The notes: generated by a model not told the origin, from the sequence alone. 49,702 bases of DNA from Alitiscatomonas aceti (GCF_025567195.1 NZ_JAOQJF010000025.1:1-49702), one strand, 5' to 3'. Numbered from the stretch's first letter, positions 38,677 to 47,629 are shown. Numbers and translations: made by a program.

Positions 38677-39823
38677 AAACGGAACCCTGATCTCCATGGC
38701 AGGCATCTATAAGGAAAAATACGATGTTGCTGTGGAAAACGGGAAAATTGCGAAAGTTGAAAAAGAGATCGTCCCGGGGCCGGAGGACACGGTCATCGAC
38801 GCCGCTGGAAAGCTGGTAACGCCAGGCTTCATTGAGCCCCACTGTCATCTGGGCATCATTGACGCCGATGGCCAGGACGGCAATGAGATGACCGGACCCA
38901 TCCACCCGGAGCTGCGGGCCATTGACGCCATTGATTTTCACTGCAGCCTGTTCGACCGGGCTCTGGAGGCCGGCGTCACCACCGTAGCTGTGGGACCTGG
39001 CAGCGGAAACATCATGGGAGGCACCTTTGCCTATCTGAAGACCGCCGGAGCTACCTTAAACGAAAGGATCATGAAGGAGGAGGCTGCCTTAAAGATGGCC
39101 CTGGGAGAAAATCCTAAGGTTTCCTACGGGAAAAAGGGCCAGACCCCGTCCACGAGAATGGGCTCTGCTGCCCTGATGCGCCAAGCGTTCTATAAGGCGA
39201 AGGCATACCGGGAAAAATGGCTGGCCCATGAAGAAAAGCTGAAAAATGGAGAAGAATCCACCTTTACATATGATCTGGCCATGCACTCTCTGATGCGTGC
39301 CTTCGATGGAATGCTGGTAAAGATCCATGCCCACCAGGCCAACGATATCCTGACGGCCCTGCGGGTCGGAAAGGAGTTCGGGCTGAATCTGAGCATTGAG
39401 CACTGTACCGAGGGCTGGAAGATGATCGACGACTTAAAGGAAGCAAAGGCCCATTACATCATCGGCCCCACCGTAGGCGGAAAGAGTAAGCTGGAGGTGG
39501 AGGATAAGCGCTATGACGCCCCGGCGATCCTGGAGAGGGCCGGCGTGGAGTTTACCCTGACCACCGATTCCCATGTGATCCCCATGGAGGGCTTCTTATC
39601 CCAGGTGGCTGTGCTGATGAAACATGGACTCACAGAGGAAACGGCCTATAAATGCGTGACCATCCGGGCGGCAAAGGCCCTGGATCTGGCCGACGAGCTG
39701 GGATCCATCGAGCCGGGCAAGGCGGCGGACGTAGTGATCTGGGAATCCGAGCCCTTTAAGGCCGGAGGAAGGCCGCGGACGGTACTCATCAACGGTAAGA
39801 TCCAGTACCAGACGGAAAATTAA
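38663..39823 (+). CDS. Amidohydrolase family protein, metal ligands intact
   Basis: 386 residues. TPGFIEPHCHLG carries the H-x-H pair (H60, H62), KIHAHQAND supplies H222/H224, SIEHCTEG supplies H247 and TLTTDSHVI supplies D302. This is the complete set for a zinc amidohydrolase. VIDAAGKLVTPG at the start and SIEPGKAADVVIW at the end form the composite beta domain, like imidazolonepropionase/dihydroorotase relatives. The substrate cannot be named. AAGGAGGA precedes the ATG, and the stop is followed by the ribosome binding site of a paralogue. Confidence 0.88.
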   Translation: MLVIKNGTLISMAGIYKEKYDVAVENGKIAKVEKEIVPGPEDTVIDAAGKLVTPGFIEPHCHLGIIDADGQDGNEMTGPIHPELRAIDAIDFHCSLFDRALEAGVTTVAVGPGSGNIMGGTFAYLKTAGATLNERIMKEEAALKMALGENPKVSYGKKGQTPSTRMGSAALMRQAFYKAKAYREKWLAHEEKLKNGEESTFTYDLAMHSLMRAFDGMLVKIHAHQANDILTALRVGKEFGLNLSIEHCTEGWKMIDDLKEAKAHYIIGPTVGGKSKLEVEDKRYDAPAILERAGVEFTLTTDSHVIPMEGFLSQVAVLMKHGLTEETAYKCVTIRAAKALDLADELGSIEPGKAADVVIWESEPFKAGGRPRTVLINGKIQYQTEN

Positions 39824-39836
39824 GGAGGTGGCAGCC

Positions 39837-40970
39837 ATGCTGATAAAAAACTGTATGCTGATCGACGGTGCAGATATTTTTGAAGAGATGAAGGACATCC
39901 GTATCGTAAACGGAAAGATCAAAGAGGTGGCGGACTGCCTCATGCCGGAGGGAGACGAGGAGATCATCGACGCCGAAGGCGCTCTGGTGACTCCCGGTAT
40001 CGTGGAGCCCAGCTGCCAGGTGGGCGTCAACAGCCAGATCCATAGATTCGAGGAAAACGATGCCAATGAGGAGGGCCCCATTGTTCCAGAGCTGCGGGCT
40101 TACGACGCCCTGAATTTTGAGGACGAGGGCTTTTCCATGGCCCTGCGGGCCGGAGTGACCACAGTGGTAACAGGGCCTGGAAATGGAAACCTCATCGGAG
40201 GCACCTGCGCGGCCTTAAAGACTGCCGGGGCGTCCAGGGAAAAACGGATCATAAAGCCCGAGGCGGCTTACCGCTTCGTGCTCACCAGCGGGCCCAGGAA
40301 ACGGTACGGCGGAAAGAACCGGGCGCCCCAGACGAGACTGGCTTCCGCGGCCATGATCCGGGATATCCTTTTTAAGGCGAAGGAGTACGCCAGAAAGGAA
40401 AAGGCGGGAGAAAGCCAGGAGTTCAAGCTGGAGCTGGCGGCCCTTTCCAGGGTATTTGACGGGATGCCGGTCCAGATGGCGGCCATGAAGGCCAACGATA
40501 TGGAGACGGCGGTCCGCATCGGCGAGGAGTTCGGGCTGAACTATGTGCTGACCATGGCCTATGACGCCTCCCAGGTGATCCGGGATCTGGACAGAAAGGA
40601 CCTCCGTTTTATCATCGGTCCCCTTTATGGGACCAGCTTTTCCGTGGAGGAAAATGGAAAATCCCTGTCTCTGGGAGCAGAGCTGGAGAAGGAAGGCGTC
40701 CATGCGGCCATTTCCACAGGCCATCCGGAGATGAATCTGGAGATCTTAAGCACCCAGCTGATCTTAATGACAGACCGGGGCTTAAGCCGGAAGGAAGCGC
40801 TCAAGGGTGTGACGGCTTATCCGGCAGAGTATATGGGAATTTCCTCCCGAGTAGGCACTCTGGAGCCTGGAAAGGACGCAGACCTGGTGATCTGGGACGG
40901 AGATCCACTGGAGTATGACGGCGGCGTAAAGCGCTTGTTCATCGACGGGGAGGAGATCGCCCTTTCATAG
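39837..40970 (+). CDS. Amidohydrolase paralogue without metal ligands (probable pseudoenzyme)
   Basis: 377 residues, starting at the ATG eight bases after AAGGAGG (the GTG at 39828 overlaps the ribosome binding site). It aligns along its length with the preceding gene (GALVTPGIVEPSC, ALRAGVTTVVTGPGNGNLIGG, FDGMPVQMAAMKAND, GTLEPGKDADLVIWDGDP). Every metal ligand is changed: EPHCHLG becomes EPSCQVG, KIHAHQ becomes QMAAMK, IEHC becomes TMAY and TTDSH becomes ISTGH. The fold is intact and the reading frame clean, so it is not decaying. It is most likely a non-catalytic partner or regulator of the active enzyme, probably as a heterodimer. Confidence 0.85.
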   Translation: MLIKNCMLIDGADIFEEMKDIRIVNGKIKEVADCLMPEGDEEIIDAEGALVTPGIVEPSCQVGVNSQIHRFEENDANEEGPIVPELRAYDALNFEDEGFSMALRAGVTTVVTGPGNGNLIGGTCAALKTAGASREKRIIKPEAAYRFVLTSGPRKRYGGKNRAPQTRLASAAMIRDILFKAKEYARKEKAGESQEFKLELAALSRVFDGMPVQMAAMKANDMETAVRIGEEFGLNYVLTMAYDASQVIRDLDRKDLRFIIGPLYGTSFSVEENGKSLSLGAELEKEGVHAAISTGHPEMNLEILSTQLILMTDRGLSRKEALKGVTAYPAEYMGISSRVGTLEPGKDADLVIWDGDPLEYDGGVKRLFIDGEEIALS

Positions 40971-41102
40971 GCTGTGCTTTGGCGGCCCTCTTCCTTCCGG
41001 ATCGTGTTTTTTCATCTTAGGCAGCAGATGCCTGAGGCTGCTGCGGACAGTAAAAGGGACTGCTCCGGAAGCAGGGAAAACGGCGGAAAACGGCGGGAAT
41101 AC

Positions 41103-41131
41103 TTGACAAAACCACGGCTTCCATGTATACT
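41103..41131 (+). promoter_or_regulatory. Strong sigma-A promoter of the SRP RNA
   Basis: TTGACA (41103-41108), a 17-base spacer and TATACT (41126-41131): near-consensus. Transcription would start near 41139. The rest of the gap from 40971 holds nothing recognised. Confidence 0.85.
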
Positions 41132-41139
41132 TAACTAAT

Positions 41140-41386
41140 CCGCACAGCCGGGGAGTCAGCGGTGCCCTGTACCTGCAAGCCGCTAGAGCAGGGGTGATGT
41201 TCTGCCCCGGGTGTTTCACTGTGAAGCTGCCCCTGGTAAGAGGCGTTGACGTTTTGGTCTTACGCAATGGGAATCTCTGAACCGTGTCAGGGCAGGAATG
41301 CAGCAGCACTAAGGGGAACCTCTCATGTGCCGTGAGGGAGCCGGAACTGAGCAGGCTGCCAGGGTAACGTTTATGGTGGGCATTCA
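41140..41386 (+). ncRNA. ffs: Signal recognition particle RNA, large bacterial type
   Basis: The Alu-domain start GGGGAGTCAGCGGTGCCCTG and the loop-forming TACCTGCAAGCCGCTAGAGC match clostridial/bacillar scRNA. The S-domain binding site for Ffh is GTGTCAGGGCAGGAATGCAG followed by CAGCACTAAGG. The 3' part (GTGCCGTGAGGGAGCC and CTGCCAGGGTAACG) closes the long stem. It works with Ffh in co-translational membrane targeting. Ends are estimated from the promoter and from pairing. Confidence 0.92.
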
Positions 41387-41424
41387 AAGCAGAACGTGCG
41401 GATAAAAGATATAATTAGGCCTGA

Positions 41425-41460
41425 AGGGGGTGCGGTGTTGAAAAACACCGTGCCCTCTTT
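41425..41460 (+). terminator. Terminator after the SRP RNA
   Basis: AGGGGGTGCGGTGTT pairs with AACACCGTGCCCTCTTT around a short A-rich loop, followed by a T-rich tail. Confidence 0.75.
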
Positions 41461-41534
41461 CGCGTTGCGGGCAGGCTGAAATCTGTGAGTGTTCAGGTAT
41501 GTGTCTTCTTGTCCGCGTGTGGCTAAAATTTTTC

Positions 41535-41563
41535 TTGCCCCTATGTTTCCTTTGTATTATAAT
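41535..41563 (+). promoter_or_regulatory. Promoter of the second phosphofructokinase gene
   Basis: TTGCCC (41535-41540), a 17-base spacer and TATAAT (41558-41563), about 70 bases upstream of the start at 41631. It likely also drives dnaX, which follows three bases after the stop. Confidence 0.65.
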
Positions 41564-41630
41564 GACATAATGGATGACGTGTACCTGTTTGACTCGTAAC
41601 CGTCAGAACGGAACAGAAAGGATGGACCAT

Positions 41631-42716
41631 ATGAAACGAGTTGGTTTTCTTACAAGCGGCGGCGACTGCCAGGCGTTAAATGCGACCATGCGCGGCGTGG
41701 CCAAGGGCCTGTACCAGATCTATCAGGATGAGGTAGAAATCATTGGATTTGAAGACGGCTATAAAGGGCTTATGTATGCCAATTACCGTATGATGAAACG
41801 CTCTGATTTCTCTGGGATCCTGACAAAGGGCGGAACTATGCTGGGAACCTCCAGACAGCCCTTTAAGATGATGCGGGTTCCGGACGAAAACGGGCTGGAC
41901 AAGGTGGAGCTGATGAAGCACACTTACTATAAGCTGAAGCTGGACGCTCTGGTGGTCCTCGGGGGAAATGGAAGCCAGAAAACAGCCAATCTCTTAAGCA
42001 AAGAGGGCTTAAACGTAGTAGGCCTTCCAAAGACCATTGATAATGACCTCTGGGGAACGGATATGACCTTCGGCTTCCAGAGCGCTGTGGATATCGCCAC
42101 CAATGCCATCGACTGTATCCATACCACTGCCTCTTCCCACGGACGGGTGTTTATCGTGGAGATCATGGGCCATAAGGTGGGCTGGCTGACGCTGCACGCC
42201 GGTATTGCGGGCGGAGCCGATATCATCCTGCTTCCGGAGATCCCCTATGATCTGGACGCTGTGGTGAAAAAGATCAAGGAAAGGACCAGGGGCGGCAGCC
42301 GTTTCTCGATCCTGGCTGTGGCAGAGGGAGCCATATCCAAAGAAGAGGCGGCCATGTCCAAAAAGGAATATAAGAAAAAGCTGGAGGAACGGGCGCAGAA
42401 ATACCAGTCTGTGGCCTATGAGATCGGAGCGAAGATCCAGGAGATGACCGGACAGGAGATCCGGGTCACGGTTCCGGGCCATATGCAGAGAGGCGGTGCG
42501 CCGGTGCCCTTTGACCGGGTACTTTCTTCCAGGATCGGCGCTCATGCGGCAGCTATGATCGAACGGGGAGATTTTGGAAAGCTGGTGGTCGTGAAAAACA
42601 ACGTGATCACAGATATTCCCCTGGAGGAAAGCGCCGGAAAACTGAAATATGTGGATCCCCAGTCGGATATTATTAAAGAGGCAAAGCTTCTGGGGATCAG
42701 CTTCGGAGATAAATAA
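41631..42716 (+). CDS. 6-phosphofructokinase, second type (Gly/Lys donor-site signature)
   Basis: 361 residues. VGFLTSGGDCQALNATMRG (phosphate loop), VLGGNGSQ (residues 111-115), LPKTIDNDL (from 132) and EIMGHKVGWLTLHAGIA define the family. The position that decides the phosphate donor is Gly (G114), as in ATP enzymes, but the second position is Lys (K134), as in pyrophosphate enzymes, so the donor cannot be told by sequence. It is shorter than the paralogue at 5940. The start follows AAAGG by nine bases; the upstream in-frame ATG at 41622 sits against it. It stands between the SRP RNA and dnaX, where most relatives have no such gene. Confidence 0.9.
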   Translation: MKRVGFLTSGGDCQALNATMRGVAKGLYQIYQDEVEIIGFEDGYKGLMYANYRMMKRSDFSGILTKGGTMLGTSRQPFKMMRVPDENGLDKVELMKHTYYKLKLDALVVLGGNGSQKTANLLSKEGLNVVGLPKTIDNDLWGTDMTFGFQSAVDIATNAIDCIHTTASSHGRVFIVEIMGHKVGWLTLHAGIAGGADIILLPEIPYDLDAVVKKIKERTRGGSRFSILAVAEGAISKEEAAMSKKEYKKKLEERAQKYQSVAYEIGAKIQEMTGQEIRVTVPGHMQRGGAPVPFDRVLSSRIGAHAAAMIERGDFGKLVVVKNNVITDIPLEESAGKLKYVDPQSDIIKEAKLLGISFGDK

Positions 42717-42719
42717 GAG

Positions 42720-44339
42720 ATGTCATATACAGCGCTTTACAGGAAATGGCGGCCCCGGGTCTTCGGGGATGTGAAGGGCCAGGACCATATCGTTACGACT
42801 TTACAGAATCAGATCCGGTCAGAGCGGATCGGCCACGCCTATCTGTTCTGCGGGACCAGGGGAACAGGAAAGACCTCTGTGGCCAAGATCTTTGCTAAGG
42901 CAGTCAACTGTGAGCATCCAGAGGACGGAAGCCCCTGCGGAGAGTGTCCCAGCTGTCAGCAGATCCAGGCAGGCACATCCTTAAATGTGGTGGAGATCGA
43001 CGCGGCCTCCAATAACGGCGTGGAGAATATCCGGGAGATCCGGGACCAGGTCCAGTATCCGCCCACCGAAGGAAAGTACCGGGTCTATATCATCGATGAG
43101 GTGCACATGCTGTCCACTGGCGCCTTCAACGCCCTGCTTAAGACGCTGGAGGAGCCGCCGTCCTATGTGATCTTTATCCTGGCCACCACGGAGGTCCATA
43201 AGATCCCGATCACGGTGCTTTCCAGGTGTCAGAGATACGATTTCCGGCGGATCACGGTGGATACCATTGCGGACCGGTTAAAGGAACTGACCGATGCAGA
43301 GGGCATGGCGGTGGAGGACCGTGCCCTGCGGTATGTGGCGAAGGCCGGGGACGGCTCCATGCGTGATGCACTGAGCCTTCTGGACCAGTGCGCGGCCTTC
43401 CATTATGGGGAGACCCTTACCTATGAGAATGTACTGGACGTACTTGGAGCTGTGGACAACCGGGTGTTCCGGGAGCTGTTTGGCGCCCTGAGGAACGGGC
43501 AGACAAAAGATTGTATCTTAAGACTGGAAGAAATGGTGATCCAGGGCCGGGAGCTTTCCCAGTTTGTGGCAGATTTCATCTGGTTTTTGCGGAATCTCCT
43601 GATCTTAAAGACGGCGGATGAGGCGGAGGAGCTTCTGGATATGTCGGAGGACAATCTGAAGCAGCTCAGGGAGGATGCGGCTTTGGCCGATGAAAATGTG
43701 CTGATGCGGTATATCCGTGTGTTTTCCGAGGTCCTGAATCAGATCCGGTTTGCGGCCCAGAAGCGGGTCCTTGTGGAGCTGGCGTTTATCCGGCTGACGA
43801 AGCCCGAGATGGAGCAGTCCATGGATGCGGTGCTGGAGCGGCTGGAACGGCTGGAACGCCAGATGGAGGAAGGGATCCCGGCGGCCCCGTGGCCTGGAAA
43901 CATGGCCGGGGACGGAAGCCAGCCAGCCCTGCCCCAGGCGGTACAGCCCCAGGCCCCGTCTCTGGAAAGCAGAGAGGCGGAGCCCAGGACGGTGACCCTT
44001 CCTAAAGCCCAGCTGGAGGATCTGAACCTGATCCGGAATGAGTGGGGAAAGATCGTCCGGGAGATGGGAATGTCCATACGGCCCAGCTTCCGGGAGACGG
44101 TGGTAGAGCCGGCGGGCGACAGCTGCCTGTGCATCGTATTCAGCGATGCCATGAACTTCAGCATGGGGAGCCGCCCCAGCATCCTTGGGGATCTGGAGCG
44201 CCATGTAGAGCAGGCCTACGGGAAATCCATCTATTTTAAGGCGCGCCTCAGGGAAAGCGGCGAGCGTCTGGATACCAGGTATATTACAGACGAAGAGCTG
44301 AGGGAAAATATCCATATGGATATCACCATAGAGGATTAA
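42720..44339 (+). CDS. dnaX: DNA polymerase III subunit gamma/tau
   Basis: 539 residues. YRKWRPRVFGDVKGQDHIV opens as in all DnaX; FCGTRGTGKTSVAKIFAKA is Walker A, followed by the zinc module (CEHPEDGSPCGECPSC), IDEVHMLSTGAFNALLKTLEEPP (Walker B and sensor 1) and the clamp-loader lid. The C-terminal 200 residues include a Pro/Gln-rich linker and the tau-type end. It loads the sliding clamp and holds polymerase III at the fork. It starts three bases after the phosphofructokinase stop. I saw no A-rich slippery site that would suggest a separate gamma form. Confidence 0.95.
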   Translation: MSYTALYRKWRPRVFGDVKGQDHIVTTLQNQIRSERIGHAYLFCGTRGTGKTSVAKIFAKAVNCEHPEDGSPCGECPSCQQIQAGTSLNVVEIDAASNNGVENIREIRDQVQYPPTEGKYRVYIIDEVHMLSTGAFNALLKTLEEPPSYVIFILATTEVHKIPITVLSRCQRYDFRRITVDTIADRLKELTDAEGMAVEDRALRYVAKAGDGSMRDALSLLDQCAAFHYGETLTYENVLDVLGAVDNRVFRELFGALRNGQTKDCILRLEEMVIQGRELSQFVADFIWFLRNLLILKTADEAEELLDMSEDNLKQLREDAALADENVLMRYIRVFSEVLNQIRFAAQKRVLVELAFIRLTKPEMEQSMDAVLERLERLERQMEEGIPAAPWPGNMAGDGSQPALPQAVQPQAPSLESREAEPRTVTLPKAQLEDLNLIRNEWGKIVREMGMSIRPSFRETVVEPAGDSCLCIVFSDAMNFSMGSRPSILGDLERHVEQAYGKSIYFKARLRESGERLDTRYITDEELRENIHMDITIED

Positions 44340-44446
44340 GGAACTGTCCGCAGTCCGATATGCCTGGGGGCAATAAAAAATATCAAAAACAGGTAAAAAT
44401 AGAAATAAACAGAAAAAACGAAAAGAATATGCAGGAGGAAAGAATC

Positions 44447-44797
44447 ATGGCGAAACGCGGTGGTTTTCCGGGCGGTATGCCCGGTAATATGACAAATTTA
44501 ATGAAACAGGCCCAGAGGATGCAGCGTCAGATGGAGGAGAAGACCAAGGAGCTGGAGGAAAAGCAGTATACGGCAGCAGCCGGCGGCGGTGCAGTGACGG
44601 TGACCGTTTCCGGTAAAAAAGAAGTGGTATCTGTGAAGATTTCTCCCGAGGCAGTGGATCCCGATGATGTGGAAATGCTGGAGGATATGATCGTGGCGGC
44701 TGCCAATGAGGCCTTCCATCAGATGGAAGAGGCGTCCAGTGCCGTTATGGCGGAGCTGACAGGCGGCCTTGGAGGTTTAGGAGGCCTTTCTTTCTAA
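44447..44797 (+). CDS. YbaB/EbfC family nucleoid-associated protein
   Basis: 116 residues from the ATG behind GCAGGAGG. The Met/Gly/Pro-rich start (GGFPGGMPGNMTNLMKQAQRMQRQME) and GGGAVTVTVSGKKEVVSVKI, then DPDDVEMLEDMIVAAANEA, are the YbaB pattern. It forms a DNA-binding dimer and lies, as usual, between dnaX and recR. Confidence 0.95.
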   Translation: MAKRGGFPGGMPGNMTNLMKQAQRMQRQMEEKTKELEEKQYTAAAGGGAVTVTVSGKKEVVSVKISPEAVDPDDVEMLEDMIVAAANEAFHQMEEASSAVMAELTGGLGGLGGLSF

Positions 44798-44798
44798 C

Positions 44799-45395
44799 AT
44801 GGACTATTACAGCAGCCAGATCTCGAAACTGATCGAGGAATTGTCAAAGCTTCCGGGGATCGGAAATAAGACGGCCCAGCGCCTGGCCTTCCATATCATC
44901 AATATGCCGGAGGAACAGGTGGACCGGCTTTCCGGAGCCATCCGGGACGCCAAGCACAACGTCCGGTACTGCCGGGAGTGCTATACCTTAACGGATCAGG
45001 AGCTCTGCCCCATCTGCAAGAGCCCGGCCAGGGACCACAGCGTGATCATGGTGGTGGAGAACCCCAGGGACCTGGCGGCCTATGAAAAGACCGGGAAGTT
45101 TGAGGGGGTCTACCATGTGCTCCATGGAGCCATTTCCCCCATGCTGGGGATTGGTCCCGGGGACATTAAGCTGAAGGAACTGATGACCCGGCTCCAGAAG
45201 GATGTGAGGGAAGTGATCATTGCGACCAACTCAAGCCTGGAGGGGGAGACTACGGCCATGTACATCAGTAAGCTGATCAAGCCCACAGGGATCAAGGTCA
45301 CCAGGATCGCCAGCGGCGTGCCGGTGGGCGGAGACCTGGAATATATCGACGAGGTGACGCTTTTACGTGCGCTGGAGGGCCGTGTGGAGCTTTAG
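44799..45395 (+). CDS. recR: Recombination mediator protein RecR
   Basis: 198 residues. It has a helix-hairpin-helix (ELSKLPGIGNKTAQRLAFHI), the four-cysteine zinc finger (CRECYTLTDQELCPIC), and a Toprim domain (VIMVVENPRDLAAYEKTG, ATNSSLEGETTAMYI) ending with the Walker-like G-V-P-V-G-G-D-L-E-Y-I-D-E. It works with RecF/RecO to load RecA at gaps. It follows ybaB after one base, an operon. Confidence 0.96.
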   Translation: MDYYSSQISKLIEELSKLPGIGNKTAQRLAFHIINMPEEQVDRLSGAIRDAKHNVRYCRECYTLTDQELCPICKSPARDHSVIMVVENPRDLAAYEKTGKFEGVYHVLHGAISPMLGIGPGDIKLKELMTRLQKDVREVIIATNSSLEGETTAMYISKLIKPTGIKVTRIASGVPVGGDLEYIDEVTLLRALEGRVEL

Positions 45396-45433
45396 GCGTA
45401 AGACGGCCGAGGAATTTAGGAGATGCAAAAGAA

Positions 45434-47545
45434 ATGGATAAATATGAGTTTAACATAAAGGTGGAGCAGATCAAGAAAATGGTCAGCCGGGGAGACTACG
45501 AAACGGCCATGAAGATCGCGGATACCATCGACTGGCACCGCGTGCGGAATGCGAGCCTGCTTTCCATGATCGCTGAGATCTATGAAAAAAACAAGGAATA
45601 CCAGGAGGCAAAGGATATTCTGCTGCTGGCCTTTGAGCGGGCCCCCATTGGCAAGCGCCTGCTTTACAAGCTGACGGACCTGGCCCTGAAGGAGGGGAAC
45701 ATTGCCGAGGCCGAGGCCTATTACCGGGAGTTCTGCGACCTGGCCCAGGATGATTCCCGCCAGTACCTTCTCCGGTACCTGATCCTGAAGGCGAAAAAAG
45801 CGCCCCTGGACCAGCTGATCCGCGCCCTGGAAACGTATACGGCGGTGGAAGTGGACGAGAAATGGCTGTATGAGCTGGCAGAGCTGTACCACAAGGGCGG
45901 CATGGGCGACCAGTGCGTCAGGACATGCGATAAGATCATGCTGCTGTTCGGACTGGGAAAATATGTGGAAAAGGCCATGGATCTGAAGCTGGAGTACGAG
46001 CCTCTCAACAAATATCAGATGGATCTGGTGGAGAACCGGGACAAATATGAAGCGAAGCTCCGGGCTGTGGAGGAGGAATTTGCCGGAAATCCCTCGTACC
46101 AGGATGATTATGAGGACGGGAAGGAGGCCGCAAAGCTGGAGGAACCTTCCTATGATGTGGAAAAGGAAGTGGTCATGCGCCTTCATGAGGACGCCCAGAC
46201 CCAGAAACTGGCCCGGGAGATGTCCAAGCTTTCCGATACGGCTGCCCATACGGTAGAGGTGGAAGAGGACGACATGGACGCCACAAGGACCCTGGACGAT
46301 CTGCGTTCCATTAAAGAGATCCGGCCCACAAGGCGGGTGCTGGATGTGGAGGCAGAGCGGGAGGGAGAAGAGTCTGACCGGGAGATCGAGCGGCAGAGAA
46401 TGGCTATCCGCGCTGCCAAGGCCCGGGAGGAGATGGAGGAAGAGGCTCTGCGCCGTGCTGAAGAGGAGCGGGAGCTGGCCCGCAGAGAGGAAGAGGAGCG
46501 CCGCGCCAGAAAGCAGGCGGAGATCGACAGAGAGCGGGCTATGCGCCGCAGCGTGCGCACCATCCGTCCGGAAGAGGAAGAGGACGACAGCGACAGCCTG
46601 GAACTGGAATCTCTGGACGAGGGTCTTGACCTGAATAACCTTATGATCGAAGCGGTCAACGATGAGGATGGCCTGGCAGCAGCTCTGGACGCCCTGAGAG
46701 AGATCCACCGGGAGTTAGGCCATAAGAATCCGGTGGCCAAGATCAGCAGCGAGAAGTTAAACAAGCGCGGCATCAGCGCTGTGGCCTCCAGACTGGCGGG
46801 AAAGGATCTGATCATCGAACATGCGGCAGGCCTCAGCAACGCAGTCCAGAACGAGCTGGATGAGCTGATGGAACGGGATAAGAGCGGCATGATCGTGGTG
46901 CTCATTGATACTCCGGAGAATCTGGAGGCTCTCCATGGGAATAATATGTCCCTGGCAAGCAAGTTCCAGTATATCGGAGCAGACAGCAGGGCCCAGGAAA
47001 AACAGCAGAATGAGGCGGCCCTGGAGGAGGCGCTGTTAAAGCAGACAGAGGTCCAGGAAAAGATCGCCCAGGAGGTGGTCCAGGGCCGGGAGCCAGAGCC
47101 GGAGGATGGCTTTGACGGAAGAACAGAGGATTTCCGGGATATGCCTGAAGCCAGGAGGGAGGAGCCGCCGCATCTGGAGCAGGAAGAGCCTGTCCGGGAA
47201 ATGGCGGCAGCGGCCCCGAAGATGGTTGCCGGAGCTCCGAAAGAGGATGATCTGGATGACAGCACGGAAATGGAGCTGGAGGAGTTCGCGCAGTATGCGT
47301 GCAAGTATGCGGCGGATATTGACTGCAGCATTACGGGAAAAAGCATGCTGGCTCTCTATGAACGTATCGAGATGATGGAAGAGGATGGTGTCCGGCTGAC
47401 GAGGAAGGCAGCGGTGGATCTTATTGAGGAAGCCGCAGATAAGGCGGAAAAACCGTCTCTTGGAAAGAAGATCACAGGGCTGTTTTCTTCAAAGTATGAC
47501 AAGGAAGGCCATCTGATCTTACGGGAAGATAACTTTTTTGATTAA
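45434..47545 (+). CDS. TPR-like, coiled-coil protein of unknown function
   Basis: 703 residues. Residues 1-190 contain helical repeats like TPRs (RGDYETAMKIADTIDW, KEYQEAKDILLLAFERAP, EGNIAEAEAYYREFCD). Residues about 230-400 are strongly charged and coiled-coil (ERQRMAIRAAKAREEMEEEA, RRAEEERELARREEEE). Residues about 420-530 look globular (LDALREIHRELGHKNPVAKI, MIVVLIDTPENLEALHGNN), resembling an AAA+ or P-loop-like fold without a Walker A. An acidic linker and a conserved helical end follow. No signal or membrane segment. It follows recR by 38 bases and AGGAG precedes it. Long antisense frames here are by-products of the charged repeats. Confidence 0.75.
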   Translation: MDKYEFNIKVEQIKKMVSRGDYETAMKIADTIDWHRVRNASLLSMIAEIYEKNKEYQEAKDILLLAFERAPIGKRLLYKLTDLALKEGNIAEAEAYYREFCDLAQDDSRQYLLRYLILKAKKAPLDQLIRALETYTAVEVDEKWLYELAELYHKGGMGDQCVRTCDKIMLLFGLGKYVEKAMDLKLEYEPLNKYQMDLVENRDKYEAKLRAVEEEFAGNPSYQDDYEDGKEAAKLEEPSYDVEKEVVMRLHEDAQTQKLAREMSKLSDTAAHTVEVEEDDMDATRTLDDLRSIKEIRPTRRVLDVEAEREGEESDREIERQRMAIRAAKAREEMEEEALRRAEEERELARREEEERRARKQAEIDRERAMRRSVRTIRPEEEEDDSDSLELESLDEGLDLNNLMIEAVNDEDGLAAALDALREIHRELGHKNPVAKISSEKLNKRGISAVASRLAGKDLIIEHAAGLSNAVQNELDELMERDKSGMIVVLIDTPENLEALHGNNMSLASKFQYIGADSRAQEKQQNEAALEEALLKQTEVQEKIAQEVVQGREPEPEDGFDGRTEDFRDMPEARREEPPHLEQEEPVREMAAAAPKMVAGAPKEDDLDDSTEMELEEFAQYACKYAADIDCSITGKSMLALYERIEMMEEDGVRLTRKAAVDLIEEAADKAEKPSLGKKITGLFSSKYDKEGHLILREDNFFD

Positions 47546-47563
47546 TGGACCGGGGGGGGCTGT

Positions 47564-47590
47564 AAAAAGCGGATTCTGCGCTTTCTTTTT
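47564..47590 (+). terminator. Terminator after the TPR gene
   Basis: AAAAAGCG and CGCTTT form a short stem followed by CTTTTT, itself nested in a GGGGCTG/CAGCCCC stem (47556-47601). Confidence 0.5.
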
Positions 47591-47629
47591 GCAGCAGCCC
47601 CTTCTGATTATGACCAGGGAGAGTGGAGA

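Noticed and set aside
42720..44339. Programmed frameshift in dnaX
   Set aside because: No A-AAA-AAG type slippery run or downstream stem was found where gamma would end.
45416..46708. 430-residue minus-strand open frame
   Set aside because: Mirror of the charged coiled-coil gene on the plus strand; Leu/His/Gln-rich, no ribosome binding site, no domain.
46183..47346. 387-residue minus-strand open frame
   Set aside because: Ser/Arg-rich complement of Glu/Arg-rich codons of the TPR/coiled-coil gene.
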